A stretch of 64,000 nt of DNA from Novosphingobium sp. UBA6272 (GCF_002440635.1 NZ_DJUW01000028.1:1-64000); one strand, 5' to 3'. Numbered from the stretch's first letter, positions 32,258 through 41,391 are shown. The notes: generated from the letters alone by a model not told the origin. A program made the numbers and translations.

Positions 32258-32415
32258 GGTTCACGCAGAGGCGCAGCGATGTCCTGTTCGCGGCGAAGCC
32301 GAGTTCAAACCTCCAGCATCGTGGATGCCATAATGCCCGGGGTTCGAAAATCGCCACCGGCGGCTGTGCTGCGCCTCTGCGCCTCCGCTTTCTTCTCTGC
32401 GCCTATGCGTGAACC
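32258..32415. repeat. Dispersed inverted-repeat element, copy C (158 bp)
   Basis: Left end GGTTCACGCAGAGGCGCAG recurs inverted at the right end with one mismatch. The interior contains GCGGCGAAGCC as in copy B. It lies in the 280-bp gap between the ThiF/MoeB gene and the acyl-CoA ligase and holds no ORF; the remaining 70 bp up to the ligase start show nothing recognisable. Confidence 0.75.
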
Positions 32416-32485
32416 ATTCCGCCCTTGCCGACTCCTCGATGATGCGGCACTTAATCGGGCAATTAAATCAAAAATGGGACGAGCG

Positions 32486-34177
32486 ATGCATTATGCCGAG
32501 TTGCGCCAGGTGCGCGAAGAGCTGACCGGGCCGGGCGGACAGTTCGAGATTGTCGAGGAAGAGATCCTTGGCAACCGGATCAAGACCTTCAAGGCCGCAC
32601 CCCCTTCGGTCCGCGAATTCTGGCTGTCCACAGTCGCTTGGGGTGACCGGCCCTACCTGATCTACGAAGGCGAGGTCACAACCTATGCCCAGGCCCACGC
32701 CCAGGTGAATGCCCTGGCTGCCTGGCTGGAGACGCAAGGTGTCCGGCCCGGAGACCGCGTGGCGATAGCGATGCGCAACTACCCTGAATGGCTGATCGCC
32801 TATTGGGCCTGCCTTTCGACCGGCGTCGCCGCCGTGGGCATGAATGCCTGGTGGACCGCCGAGGAGCTGGACTATGCGCTCAAGGATTCGCAGCCCAAGG
32901 TCCTGATCGCCGATGCCGAGCGACTGGCCCGCTACCGCGAACTCGTCCCGCACGGAATCAAGCTGGTCGGCGTGCGGCTGGCCGACTATCCCGCCGACGT
33001 CATCCCGTGGAGCGAGATCATCGCCGCCGGCGGAGCCATGCCGCAGGTTGCAGTCGATCCCGATGCCGATGCCTGCATCTTCTACACCAGCGGCACCACC
33101 GGCTTTCCCAAGGGCGCGCAGCTCACCCACCGCGGCTGCATCGCGAACCTGATGAACATGCTCTATTCGACCACCGCGCAGGCGCTGGCGACCGAGCGCG
33201 CTACCGGCATCGCCCCGCCGGCCGAGGCGCCGATCCCGGTCTCGCTGCTGACCACGCCGCTGTTCCACGTCACCGCCAACAATTGCGGCGCTTACCTGAC
33301 CAGCGCCGCGGGCGGAGCGATCGTGCTCATGTACAAGTGGGATGCCGGCGAAGCCCTGAAGCTGATCGAAAAGTACGGGATCACCGGGGTCAGCGGCGTG
33401 CCGATCATGGCCCGCGAGATCATCAATCACCCGGACTTTGCGAAAACCGACACCTCGACCCTGTCCGGCCTGTCCGGCGGCGGGGCGCAGGTCCCGCCCG
33501 AGCAGGTCGGCGAAATCCATCGCAAGATCCCGGCTGCCAGCCCGACCACCGGCTATGGCATGACCGAGACTTGCGGGATCATCACCTCTGTCGCAGGTCC
33601 CTATTTCATCGACCGGCCCGACAGCGCCGGCCCCTATATGCCCAGTTTCGACGCCAAGGTGGTCGACGATGCAGGCAACGAACTGCCGCAGGGTGAAGTG
33701 GGCGAGCTGTGGGTGCGCGGCAGCCCGGTAATCAAGGGCTACCTCAACAGGCCCGATGCCACGGCGGAAACGATCACCCAGGGCTGGCTCCACACCGGCG
33801 ACATAGCGCGGATCGATGCGGACGGCTTCGTCTATATCGTCGACCGCAAGAAGGATCTGGTGATCCGCGGCGGCGAGAATATCAGCTGCACCGAAGTCGA
33901 AGCCTGCATCTATCGCCACCCAGCGGTGGCCGAATGCAGCGTGTTCGGCGTGAAGGACGAGCGGATGGGCGAAGAGATCGGGGTCGCGGTCTACCTCAAG
34001 GAAGGCCACGCGCTCGACGAGACCGACCTCAAGAAGCATTGCCTTGACCACATGAGCAAGCACAAGGTCCCGCGCCACGTCTGGTTCCTGCCCGATCCGC
34101 TGCCGCGCAACGCCAGCGGCAAGTTCCTGCGGCGCGAGCTCAAGGAACATCTCAGCAAACTGGTTGAGGAGGCCTGA
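32486..34177 (+). CDS. Class I adenylate-forming acyl-CoA ligase
   Basis: 563-residue ATP-dependent ligase that activates a carboxylic acid through an acyl-adenylate to the CoA thioester. The P-loop YTSGTTGFPKGAQLTH (near residue 200), the adenine motif GYGMTETCG, the ribose Asp in WLHTGDIARID, hinge VDRKKDLVIRGGENIS and C-terminal catalytic Lys in RNASGKFLRR are intact. It fits medium/long-chain or aromatic acid ligases. An SDR gene follows after 3 bases, so they form an operon, probably for breakdown of a hydroxylated or steroid-like acid. Confidence 0.9.
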   Translation: MHYAELRQVREELTGPGGQFEIVEEEILGNRIKTFKAAPPSVREFWLSTVAWGDRPYLIYEGEVTTYAQAHAQVNALAAWLETQGVRPGDRVAIAMRNYPEWLIAYWACLSTGVAAVGMNAWWTAEELDYALKDSQPKVLIADAERLARYRELVPHGIKLVGVRLADYPADVIPWSEIIAAGGAMPQVAVDPDADACIFYTSGTTGFPKGAQLTHRGCIANLMNMLYSTTAQALATERATGIAPPAEAPIPVSLLTTPLFHVTANNCGAYLTSAAGGAIVLMYKWDAGEALKLIEKYGITGVSGVPIMAREIINHPDFAKTDTSTLSGLSGGGAQVPPEQVGEIHRKIPAASPTTGYGMTETCGIITSVAGPYFIDRPDSAGPYMPSFDAKVVDDAGNELPQGEVGELWVRGSPVIKGYLNRPDATAETITQGWLHTGDIARIDADGFVYIVDRKKDLVIRGGENISCTEVEACIYRHPAVAECSVFGVKDERMGEEIGVAVYLKEGHALDETDLKKHCLDHMSKHKVPRHVWFLPDPLPRNASGKFLRRELKEHLSKLVEEA

Positions 34178-34180
34178 GCC

Positions 34181-34951
34181 ATGGGTGATCTTGACGGGCG
34201 CATCGCGCTGGTAACGGGCGCTGCCAAGGGCCTTGGCGCGGCCACGGCGCGGGCCCTGGCGGCCGCAGGCGCAAAGGTCGCGGTGACCGATATGGCGGCG
34301 CCGGTTGATCTGGCGGCCGAGATCGGCGGGATCGCCTGCGCGCAGGACGTGACCAGCGAAGCCGACTGGGCCGCGACGATGGACTGGCTCCGCAGCGAGG
34401 CCGGCGGGCTCGACATTCTGGTCAACAATGCCGGGCTGTGGCTGTTCAAGCCGATCCTCGAAACCACGCTGGACGACTGGCGGCGGCTCCACGCGGTCAA
34501 TGTCGAAGGGGTGTTCCTCGGCACCCGCGCGGCGGTGCCGTTGCTGGCCGAACGCGCGCACCTGTGGCGCGGGGGGACTGCGATCGTCAATCTGTCTTCG
34601 GTCGCGGGGATAGAGGGCGCGGCCGGGGCGACCTGCTACAACAGCACCAAGGGCGCCGTCCGGCTGTTCACCAAGGGCTGTGCCAAGGAGTTGGCCGCGG
34701 CCCGAGTCCGGGTCAACTCGGTCCACCCCGGGGTGATCGACACCGACATGGGCCGCACGCTGATCGACGATTTCGCAGTGGCGCAGGGCGTGGGCGGCAA
34801 TGAGGTGCTGGCCAACGTGTCAGCCATGCACCCGCTGGGCCATCTCGGCGAGCCGCAGAACGTGGCCGATGCAGTGGTGTTCCTCGCCAGCGACCGCGCG
34901 GCTTTCACGACTGGGAGCGAACTGATCGTCGATGGCGGCCTATCGGCCTGA
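34181..34951 (+). CDS. Short-chain dehydrogenase/reductase
   Basis: 256-residue classical SDR. The cofactor motif TGAAKGLGAATA (near residue 12) and VTDMAAP with an Asp after strand 2 favour NAD(H). NNAG, catalytic Ser in LSSVAG, and Tyr and Lys in CYNSTKGA are in place, as is the C-terminal GSELIVDGG. It resembles cyclic-alcohol or hydroxysteroid dehydrogenases. It follows the acyl-CoA ligase by 3 bases and probably oxidises an alcohol in the same pathway. Confidence 0.9.
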   Translation: MGDLDGRIALVTGAAKGLGAATARALAAAGAKVAVTDMAAPVDLAAEIGGIACAQDVTSEADWAATMDWLRSEAGGLDILVNNAGLWLFKPILETTLDDWRRLHAVNVEGVFLGTRAAVPLLAERAHLWRGGTAIVNLSSVAGIEGAAGATCYNSTKGAVRLFTKGCAKELAAARVRVNSVHPGVIDTDMGRTLIDDFAVAQGVGGNEVLANVSAMHPLGHLGEPQNVADAVVFLASDRAAFTTGSELIVDGGLSA

Positions 34952-34965
34952 CTCCTGTGCACATC

Positions 34966-34989
34966 CCGGTGCATAAGCCTGTGCACCGG
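34966..34989. terminator. Hairpin between convergent SDR and dnaA genes
   Basis: CCGGTGCA and TGCACCGG form a perfect 8-bp stem with an 8-base loop. A related TGTGCAC lies just upstream. There is no U-tract. Confidence 0.45.
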
Positions 34990-35026
34990 CTGTGACCCGC
35001 CTGTTCATTTAAAGTGGAGGAGCGGT

Positions 35027-36508
35027 TCAGCTCTCTAGCTGCCGCAGCAGGCTGCGCACGTCGCCGTCCATGTCGGCATCGCGGGTCCGCAGGTCTTCGA
35101 TCAGCCGCACCGCATGGATCACGGTCGAGTGATCGCGTCCGCCAAACTTGCGGCCGATCTCGGGATAAGAGCGCGGGGTCAGCACCTTGGCCAGATACAT
35201 CGCCACCTGGCGCGGGCGCACCACCGCGCGGGCGCGGCGCTTGCTGGCCATTTCGGTCCGGTCGACCCGATAGAACTGGCAGACGGTGCGCTGAATTTCG
35301 TCGATCGTGATCCGGCGGCGGTTGGCCGAAAGGATGTCGGTCAGCTGTTCTTCGGCCAGCTGCAGCGACACGGCCTGGCCGGTCAACTGCGCATAGGCGA
35401 TCAGCTTGTTGAGCCCGCCGACCAGCTCGCGCACGTTGCGGTTGATCGTCCGAGCGAGGAACTCGACCACGTCGGCCGGGACATGAGTCGGGCTGAAGCG
35501 CTGCAGGCGGTGTTCGAGGATCGAGCGGCGCAGTTCGATGTCGGCCGGCTGGATGTCCGCAACCAGGCCCATGCTGAGCCGGCTGAGCAGCCGCTGCTCG
35601 ACGCCGTCCAATGCCTGCGGGGCACGGTCAGCCGCGAAGACCAGCCGCTTGCCTTCGGCCAGCAGCGCATCGATCGTATAGAGCAGTTCTTCCTGAGCGC
35701 TCGCCTTGCCGATGATGAACTGGATATCGTCGACCAGCAGCAGATCGAACCCGCGCAGCCGCGCCTTGAATTCGATCGTCTGGTTCTGGCGCAGCGCCTG
35801 GACGAATTCGACCATGAAGCGTTCGGCCGAGCAGTAGAAGATCCGCGCCCTCGGATGCGCCACCAGATAGGCATGGCCGATGGCATGCAGCAGGTGGGTC
35901 TTGCCCTGGCCGGTTGCCGCCTTGAGATAAAGCGGCGCGAACTGGGGAGTCTCGGTCGCCGCCATGCGCTGCGCGGCGTTGCTGGCCAGCACGTTGGCGC
36001 TGCCGGTGACGAAAGTGGTGAAGGTCAGCGAAGGATCGAGCCCGATCGAGCTCTGCCCCAGCGAGCCAAGTTCGGCCGCGCCCATACCCAGGGCATCGCC
36101 CGGCTGGGCCGGAGGGTTGGTATCGTTCGAACGGCGCTGGCCATCGGCCGATCCGAACCGCAGACCCTGCGGAGCCCGGCGGGCCGGCGAAACCGAGATG
36201 CGGACATTGCGGATATCCGGGCGGGCAATCTTCCAGGCCAGCGAGAGGCGGTCGGCAAACCGGTCTGCGACCCAATTGGCCGAAAACTCGGTCGGCAGGA
36301 ACAGATCGAGCGTCCCGTCGTCTTTGGCAAAGCTGCCAAGCTGAATCGGCTTGATCCATTGGCTGTGAAGCTGTTGGCCCAGATCCTTGCGCAAACCCTG
36401 GCTGATATCAGCCCAGTCCGCCGCCAGATCCATCGCCTCTTGCTCCTCACGCAGCCGATCCGCGTCAGACATTTCTGAAGCGGAAGGCTTGCCCTGCATT
36501 CCGCCCAT
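35027..36508 (-). CDS. dnaA: Chromosomal replication initiator DnaA
   Basis: 493-residue initiator. Domain I spans about residues 30-110, a short linker follows, and the AAA+ domain III starts near 185 with P-loop AATGQGKTHLLHAIG and Walker B LLLVDDIQFI. Domain IV ends with the DNA-binding GGRDHSTVIHAVRLIEDL. The P-loop has Ala instead of the first Gly of the usual GGVGLGKT. The ATG at 36508 has GGGA just upstream; the frame is open further 5' and ATG 36472 is also possible. It is downstream of rpsT on the same strand, separated by a terminator. Confidence 0.96.
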   Translation of the reverse strand: MGGMQGKPSASEMSDADRLREEQEAMDLAADWADISQGLRKDLGQQLHSQWIKPIQLGSFAKDDGTLDLFLPTEFSANWVADRFADRLSLAWKIARPDIRNVRISVSPARRAPQGLRFGSADGQRRSNDTNPPAQPGDALGMGAAELGSLGQSSIGLDPSLTFTTFVTGSANVLASNAAQRMAATETPQFAPLYLKAATGQGKTHLLHAIGHAYLVAHPRARIFYCSAERFMVEFVQALRQNQTIEFKARLRGFDLLLVDDIQFIIGKASAQEELLYTIDALLAEGKRLVFAADRAPQALDGVEQRLLSRLSMGLVADIQPADIELRRSILEHRLQRFSPTHVPADVVEFLARTINRNVRELVGGLNKLIAYAQLTGQAVSLQLAEEQLTDILSANRRRITIDEIQRTVCQFYRVDRTEMASKRRARAVVRPRQVAMYLAKVLTPRSYPEIGRKFGGRDHSTVIHAVRLIEDLRTRDADMDGDVRSLLRQLES

Positions 36509-36949
36509 TCCCGTTCCCGTCACTTCGGTACGCCCCCGTACGAATACATTCAAACTGGCGTACGCTGGCGCACGCCTCGACACATCGGCCGCCCTCTTGC
36601 CGATGTAGTATGCTGTTTTTTGCTGTGATGCCCGGTGAGCCCGAAGGCCGCCGAACCATGATCGTTTTATGGACGGTTCCACGGCGAGGGCAAGGCGATC
36701 ATAGTAAAAAAACTGAAATAAAGTCCCTTGACTCTATCGGACCCCTGCAATTCTCCGGATGGGAAATCAACGCATTGAAAGCACTGTAGTTTTTGAATGC
36801 GGGCAATGCGAATCGCCGGAATCCATGACCTTAGTGCGACGCAGCATTTACCTTGCACTGCACAAGCAAAAGGGCCCGCCGGTCAACCGGGGGCCCTGCC
36901 ATGCCTTCGTTCCGCTTTCGTCCCGCGAATCATCGCGGGACCAGCCGAA
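36509..36949. other. dnaA leader and rpsT-dnaA intergenic region
   Basis: 441 bp without a convincing gene. The part next to dnaA is open in the dnaA frame up to 36682 but has no DnaA similarity. A relatively AT-rich stretch (about 36700-36725, with seven A in a row) may hold the dnaA promoter. The rpsT terminator lies at 36868..36896. I found no cluster of TTATCCACA-type DnaA boxes, so there is no evidence for oriC here. Confidence 0.5.
36868..36896 (-). terminator. Rho-independent terminator of rpsT
   Basis: On the minus strand GGGCCCCCGGTTGACCGGCG forms, with the following GGCCC, nested stems, then TTTTGCTT. It lies about 55 bp after the rpsT stop. Confidence 0.7.
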
Positions 36950-37210
36950 TCAGAGCGAAGCGACTCGCTTGGTCAGCCGCGACAGCTTACGTGCCGCGGT
37001 GTTCTTGTGAAGCACGCCCCGAGCCACGCCGCGAGCGAGTTCCGGCTGAGCTTCCTTCAGCGCTTCGGCAGCGGCGCCCTTGTCGCCACCAGCCAGAGCC
37101 GATTCGACCTTCTTCACGAAGGTGCGGATGCGGCTCATGCGGTTGCCGTTGATTTCCGCGCGGCGTTCATTGCGGCGGATGCGCTTCTTGGCTTGCGGCG
37201 TATTGGCCAT
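36950..37210 (-). CDS. rpsT: 30S ribosomal protein S20
   Basis: 86-residue, basic, three-helix protein binding 16S rRNA. The N-terminal MANTPQAKKRIRRNERRAEI and the C-terminal GVLHKNTAARKLSRLTKRV are characteristic. It lies between mutM and dnaA on the same strand, the usual order in this lineage. Confidence 0.97.
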   Translation of the reverse strand: MANTPQAKKRIRRNERRAEINGNRMSRIRTFVKKVESALAGGDKGAAAEALKEAQPELARGVARGVLHKNTAARKLSRLTKRVASL

Positions 37211-37314
37211 GTTCGTCCTTAAGAATCTCGTGCAAAACGGGAGGCCGGAATGGAATCGGCCCCACGGGAAGCGCGGCCCTTAACCGCGAGGCCCCGAATC
37301 GTCAAGCGTAACGC

Positions 37315-38130
37315 TTACTTTTGGCACCTTGCACAATACCAGGTGCTGCGCCCGCCTTGGGGCAGACGCTGGACCATGGCGCCGCAGCGGGTGCAATCCT
37401 GCCCGTGCCGGTCATAAACCTCAAAGCGTTTGGAGAAATAGCCGAGCTCGCCATCCGGCTGGGCATAGTCGCGCAAAGTCGATCCGCCGGCTTCGATCGC
37501 TTCGGCGATCACGGCGCGGATTTCGGGGACCAGCCGCGCCAACGCCGGGCCAGAGACCTTGCCGGCCGCCTTGTGCGGATCGATCCCGGCCCGGAACAGC
37601 GCCTCACAGACATAGATATTGCCGAGCCCCGCAACGATCCGCTGATCGAGCAGCATCAGCTTGATCGCCGCGCTGCGCCCGGCCAGCGCGGCCTTGAGGT
37701 GCGCCGCAGTCAGCCCCTCCCCCACCGGTTCGGGTCCGAGCGCGGCAAAGGCCGGCCACTCAGCGAGCTGCGCCTCTGCCACCAGATCGACCGAGCCGAA
37801 CCGGCGCGGATCGCACAGGGCCAGCACATGGCCGCTTGCTGTCTCCAGTACCAGGTGGTCGTGCTTGCCCAGTTCCTCCGGCTCGATCCGCCAGCGCCCG
37901 GACATGCCGAGATGGAAGATCATGGACTGGCCGCGATCGGTATGGATCAGGCCATATTTGGCCCGGCGCGACAGCCCGGTGACCGTGGCCCCGGTCAGGA
38001 CCTGGACCAGATCCTGCGGAAACGGACGGCGCAGATCGGCGCGGCGCGTCTCGACCCGCGCCAGACGCGCGCCATCGAGATAGCGGGCCAGACCGCGTAC
38101 GGTGGTTTCGACTTCAGGAAGCTCCGGCAT
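37315..38130 (-). CDS. mutM: Formamidopyrimidine-DNA glycosylase
   Basis: 271-residue bifunctional glycosylase/AP lyase removing 8-oxoguanine and FaPy. The N-terminal Pro-Glu of MPELPEVETTVRGL is the catalytic pair, RRAKYGL holds the conserved Lys, and IYVCEALF with GGSTLRDY precedes the zinc finger (CTRC...CARC). All catalytic and zinc residues are present. Followed by rpsT on the same strand after 104 bp. Confidence 0.96.
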   Translation of the reverse strand: MPELPEVETTVRGLARYLDGARLARVETRRADLRRPFPQDLVQVLTGATVTGLSRRAKYGLIHTDRGQSMIFHLGMSGRWRIEPEELGKHDHLVLETASGHVLALCDPRRFGSVDLVAEAQLAEWPAFAALGPEPVGEGLTAAHLKAALAGRSAAIKLMLLDQRIVAGLGNIYVCEALFRAGIDPHKAAGKVSGPALARLVPEIRAVIAEAIEAGGSTLRDYAQPDGELGYFSKRFEVYDRHGQDCTRCGAMVQRLPQGGRSTWYCARCQK

Positions 38131-38241
38131 GGCGGCTGGTTAGAGCCAGCATGGCGCGACGACAATCAGTTTCTGATTGAAACTAAAAAGCCCGGGCGCT
38201 AGGACCGCGCTCAACCAAAACCGCATCTCGGGAGAATGCAC

Positions 38242-38763
38242 ATGTCCGCTTCGCTTCACGCTACCTCGGTTCCTGCCTTCATCGGCATGCTCGGCAACAT
38301 CAAGGCCTGGCTCGACATGGCCGCTGGGACCGGCAACGAAGCCGATCTGCTCGAAGCCAGGCTGACCGACGACATGTTTCCGCTGGTGCGGCAGATCCAG
38401 ATCGCCTCTGACGCGGCAAAGGGCGCCGGTGCGCGGATGACCGGAACCGAGGCGCCGGCCATGCCTGATGAGGAAAAGACGTTCGCCGAATTGAAGGCGC
38501 GCTGCGACAAGACCATCGCCTATCTGCGGGGCCTAGATCCCGCAGCCTATGACGCTGGCGCTGACCGCGAGATCGTCATCACCTTTCCCAATGGCGGCGG
38601 CGTGAAGTTCGATGGCCAGACCTTCCTTAGTGGTTTCGCCCTGCCCAACTTCTATTTCCACGCCACCACCACCTACGCGATCCTTCGGGCGGGCGGCGGA
38701 CCGCTCGGCAAGCAGAACTTCCTTGGGCACCTCGCCCCCTACATGTTCGCCCCGCCTGCCTGA
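38242..38763 (+). CDS. DUF1993 family protein
   Basis: 173-residue soluble helical protein resembling the DinB/YfiT-like four-helix bundle. SVPAFIGMLGNIKAWLDMAA opens the first helix; FPLVRQIQIASDAAKGAGAR and the C-terminal NFYFHATTTYAILRAGG are family-typical, the last with a His-x3-Tyr pattern. Function unknown. ATG 38242 has GGAG 7 bases upstream; the ATG two codons earlier is too close to that site. Confidence 0.85.
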   Translation: MSASLHATSVPAFIGMLGNIKAWLDMAAGTGNEADLLEARLTDDMFPLVRQIQIASDAAKGAGARMTGTEAPAMPDEEKTFAELKARCDKTIAYLRGLDPAAYDAGADREIVITFPNGGGVKFDGQTFLSGFALPNFYFHATTTYAILRAGGGPLGKQNFLGHLAPYMFAPPA

Positions 38764-38826
38764 TCACGATACCTTCACCTTCTAAGCACTGGCACCGCGC
38801 CCGCCTTGTCGCTAAGGCGCGGTGCC

Positions 38827-39558
38827 ATGAGCGATACAGTATCCTTTGGTTACGAAGAGGTCTCTCCCGAGGAGAAGACCGAGAAGGTCGGCGCGGTGTT
38901 TTCCAGCGTCGCCAAGAAATACGACGTGATGAACGATGCCATGTCGGCCGGCATGCACCGTCTGTGGAAGGACAAGTTCGTCCGGCGGGTCAAGCCGCAG
39001 CCGGGCGAGCAGATCCTCGACATGGCCGGCGGCACCGGGGACATCGCCTTTCGCATGGTCGCGCACGGCGCGACGATCACGGTATCCGACATCAACCAGG
39101 ACATGCTCGACGTCGGGATCGAGCGGGCCATGGACAAGGGCCTCGATAGTCTCGTCTGGTCCCGCCAGAATGCCGAGACCCTGACCTTCCCCGACCGGTT
39201 CTTCGATGGCTACACGATCGCCTTCGGGATCCGCAACGTGACCCGGATCGATGCTGCCTTGGCCGAGGCCTACCGCGTGCTCAAGCATGGCGGACGGTTC
39301 TTCTGCCTCGAATTTTCGACCACCGAATGGCCGGGCTTCAAGGAAGTCTATGACGCCTATTCACACCATCTGGTGCCGAAGTTGGGGCAGGCAATCGCCG
39401 GCGATGCCGAAAGCTATCGCTACCTGATCGAATCGATCCGCCGCTTTCCGCCGATGCCGGAATTCGAGGCGATGATCCGCCGCGCCGGTTTCGTGAATAC
39501 CCGGGTCGAGCCGATCCTCGGCGGGCTGGTCGCGATTCACTCGGGGTGGAAGATCTGA
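38827..39558 (+). CDS. ubiE: Ubiquinone/menaquinone methyltransferase UbiE
   Basis: 243-residue SAM-dependent C-methyltransferase in ubiquinone synthesis. VFSSVAKKYDVMNDAMSAG is the UbiE signature 1, DMAGGTGDIAFR the SAM motif, and FGIRNVTRID with RFFCLEFS the later motifs. The ATG at 38827 is used. ubiB overlaps its last 13 bases. Confidence 0.96.
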   Translation: MSDTVSFGYEEVSPEEKTEKVGAVFSSVAKKYDVMNDAMSAGMHRLWKDKFVRRVKPQPGEQILDMAGGTGDIAFRMVAHGATITVSDINQDMLDVGIERAMDKGLDSLVWSRQNAETLTFPDRFFDGYTIAFGIRNVTRIDAALAEAYRVLKHGGRFFCLEFSTTEWPGFKEVYDAYSHHLVPKLGQAIAGDAESYRYLIESIRRFPPMPEFEAMIRRAGFVNTRVEPILGGLVAIHSGWKI

Positions 39559-41108
39559 CCCGCCCCAGCACCCACGTTTTCCGTTTGCTGCGCTGGGGCC
39601 GGACCTTGGCGCGGCACGGTGCGCTGCGCGGGATCGAGCGCGATCCCAACACTCCGCCGCAGGTTCGCCGGCTGATCAAGATCGCGCGGCTCGGCACCTT
39701 CCAGCCTCGCGTTCCCGACTATGCCGGGGCCTTTCAGGCTATCGGCCCGGCGGCAATCAAGCTGGGCCAGACGCTCGCCACCCGCCCCGATATCGTCGGC
39801 GAGGAAGCAGCGCACAATCTGCTGAGCCTGCAGGACAGCCTGCCGCCGGTGCCTTTTGCGGCGATTCGGCGCGAGATCGAATCGAGCTTCGGCAAGCCGC
39901 TCGAAGCGCTGTTTGCCAGCATCGAGGAAGAGCCGGTCGGCGCGGCCTCGATCGCCCAGGTCCACCGCGCGGTCACCACCGAAGGCCGGACGGTTGCGAT
40001 AAAGGTGCTGCGCCCGGGGATCCGCGAAAAGTTCGGCGCCGACATCCAGACCTACGAATGGGCCGCCGCCCATTTCGAGGCGTTGGGCGGCGAGGCGGCG
40101 CGGCTGCGGCCCCGGCTCGTAATTGCCAACTTCAAACGCTGGACCCTGCGCGAGCTTGACCTGCGCCGCGAAGCGGCGTCAGCCTCGGAACTGGCCGAAA
40201 AGATGGCCTCGACCGAAGGTTACCGGGTTCCGGCAATCGACTGGGACCGCACCAACGGCCGGGTGATGACGATCGACTGGATCGACGGCATCAAGATCAG
40301 CGAGACCGATGCCCTGCGCGCCGCCGGGCATGACCTGAAGGCGCTGGCCCAGCATCTGGTGCTGACCTTCCTGCGCCAGGCGATCAGCCTCGGCTACTTC
40401 CATGCCGACATGCACCAGGGCAACCTGTTCGTGCAGCAGGACGGGTCGATCGCGGCGATCGATTTCGGGATCATGGGCCGGATCGACCGCCGCGCCCGGC
40501 TGTGGCTCGCGGAAATACTCTATGGCCTGACCACCGGCAATTACCGCCGCGTCGCCGAGATCCACTTCGAAGCGCAATATGTCCCGAGCTATCACTCGGT
40601 CGACGAGTTCGCGACCGCGCTGCGGGCGGTGGGTGAGCCGACCCGCGGCCGCCCGGTCAGCGAGCTGTCGGTCGGGCAGATGCTTGACAGCCTGTTTGCA
40701 ATCACCCGCGAATTCGACATGCAGACCCAGCCGCACCTGCTGCTGCTGCAAAAGACCATGGTGATGGTCGAGGGGCTGGCGACCCAGCTCGATCCCGAGA
40801 TCAACATGTGGGACGTCGCCGCGCCTTATGTCCGCGAGTGGATCCGCGACGAGCTTGGCCCCGAGGCCGCGATTGCCGATCGGCTGCGCAAGGATGCTGA
40901 GACGCTGCTGCGCCTGCCCGATCTGGTGCGACGGATCGAGGACAAGTTCCCGCCCAAGGGCGGCGCACCCGAGGCGCCGCCGCTGCCCGATGTGGAGCTG
41001 ATCTGGGACCGCAAGCCCGGCACCGAGCGCAGCTGGAGCGGCTATCTGCTGGCCGTGCTGGCAGGCGGCGGCGCGGTCTGGGCGGCGCGGGCGCTGGGCT
41101 GGTTCTGA
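39546..41108 (+). CDS. ubiB: Ubiquinone biosynthesis atypical kinase UbiB
   Basis: 520-residue ABC1/ADCK-type atypical kinase-like protein needed for ubiquinone synthesis. The N-terminal KxGQ motif (IKLGQTLATRPD), Ala-rich nucleotide loop GAASIAQVHRA, invariant Lys in VAIKVLRPG, ADMHQGNLFV and the metal-binding IDFGIMGR are present. One membrane helix closes the C-terminus (about 496-516). The start is a GTG inside ubiE, giving a 13-bp overlap. Confidence 0.95.
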   Translation: MEDLTRPSTHVFRLLRWGRTLARHGALRGIERDPNTPPQVRRLIKIARLGTFQPRVPDYAGAFQAIGPAAIKLGQTLATRPDIVGEEAAHNLLSLQDSLPPVPFAAIRREIESSFGKPLEALFASIEEEPVGAASIAQVHRAVTTEGRTVAIKVLRPGIREKFGADIQTYEWAAAHFEALGGEAARLRPRLVIANFKRWTLRELDLRREAASASELAEKMASTEGYRVPAIDWDRTNGRVMTIDWIDGIKISETDALRAAGHDLKALAQHLVLTFLRQAISLGYFHADMHQGNLFVQQDGSIAAIDFGIMGRIDRRARLWLAEILYGLTTGNYRRVAEIHFEAQYVPSYHSVDEFATALRAVGEPTRGRPVSELSVGQMLDSLFAITREFDMQTQPHLLLLQKTMVMVEGLATQLDPEINMWDVAAPYVREWIRDELGPEAAIADRLRKDAETLLRLPDLVRRIEDKFPPKGGAPEAPPLPDVELIWDRKPGTERSWSGYLLAVLAGGGAVWAARALGWF

Positions 41109-41112
41109 GCCA

Positions 41113-41391
41113 ATGGACCTCGAAGCCCTGCTGGCTCATTTCTTCGGGACCGACGATCCTGCGAGCCTGACCGAGGACGAATTCGAGCGGGCAATCGAAC
41201 GGCTCAAAATCGGCTTTGGCGTGGAACGCGATGCAGGCCGCAAGTTCGCCTTGTGGACAATGCTTCACGCTTTCGATCACGCCCCGCTTCCGGCCGAGGC
41301 CTTTCCCAAGGACCCCAAGCTGAAAGCCGCCGCCGAGGACTACCTCAGCGCCGCCTTCCGGCTCGAACGGTTCGGAGACGGCGATGCCTGA
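41113..41391 (+). CDS. Small hypothetical protein downstream of ubiB
   Basis: 92-residue acidic helical protein, starting MDLEALLAHFFGTDDP with an SLTEDEFERAIERLKIGFG segment. It starts 4 bases after the ubiB stop and overlaps the next gene by 8 bases, so it is part of the ubiE-ubiB-to-ybaK operon. There is no signal peptide and no recognised family. Confidence 0.7.
   Translation: MDLEALLAHFFGTDDPASLTEDEFERAIERLKIGFGVERDAGRKFALWTMLHAFDHAPLPAEAFPKDPKLKAAAEDYLSAAFRLERFGDGDA

Noticed and set aside
32468..34726. 752-codon minus-strand open frame opposite the acyl-CoA ligase and SDR.
   Set aside because: No recognisable motif, while the plus-strand proteins have complete active sites and an operon arrangement.
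36509..36949. A replication origin next to dnaA.
   Set aside because: No cluster of DnaA boxes is visible. In many alphaproteobacteria the origin lies away from dnaA, so no claim is made.
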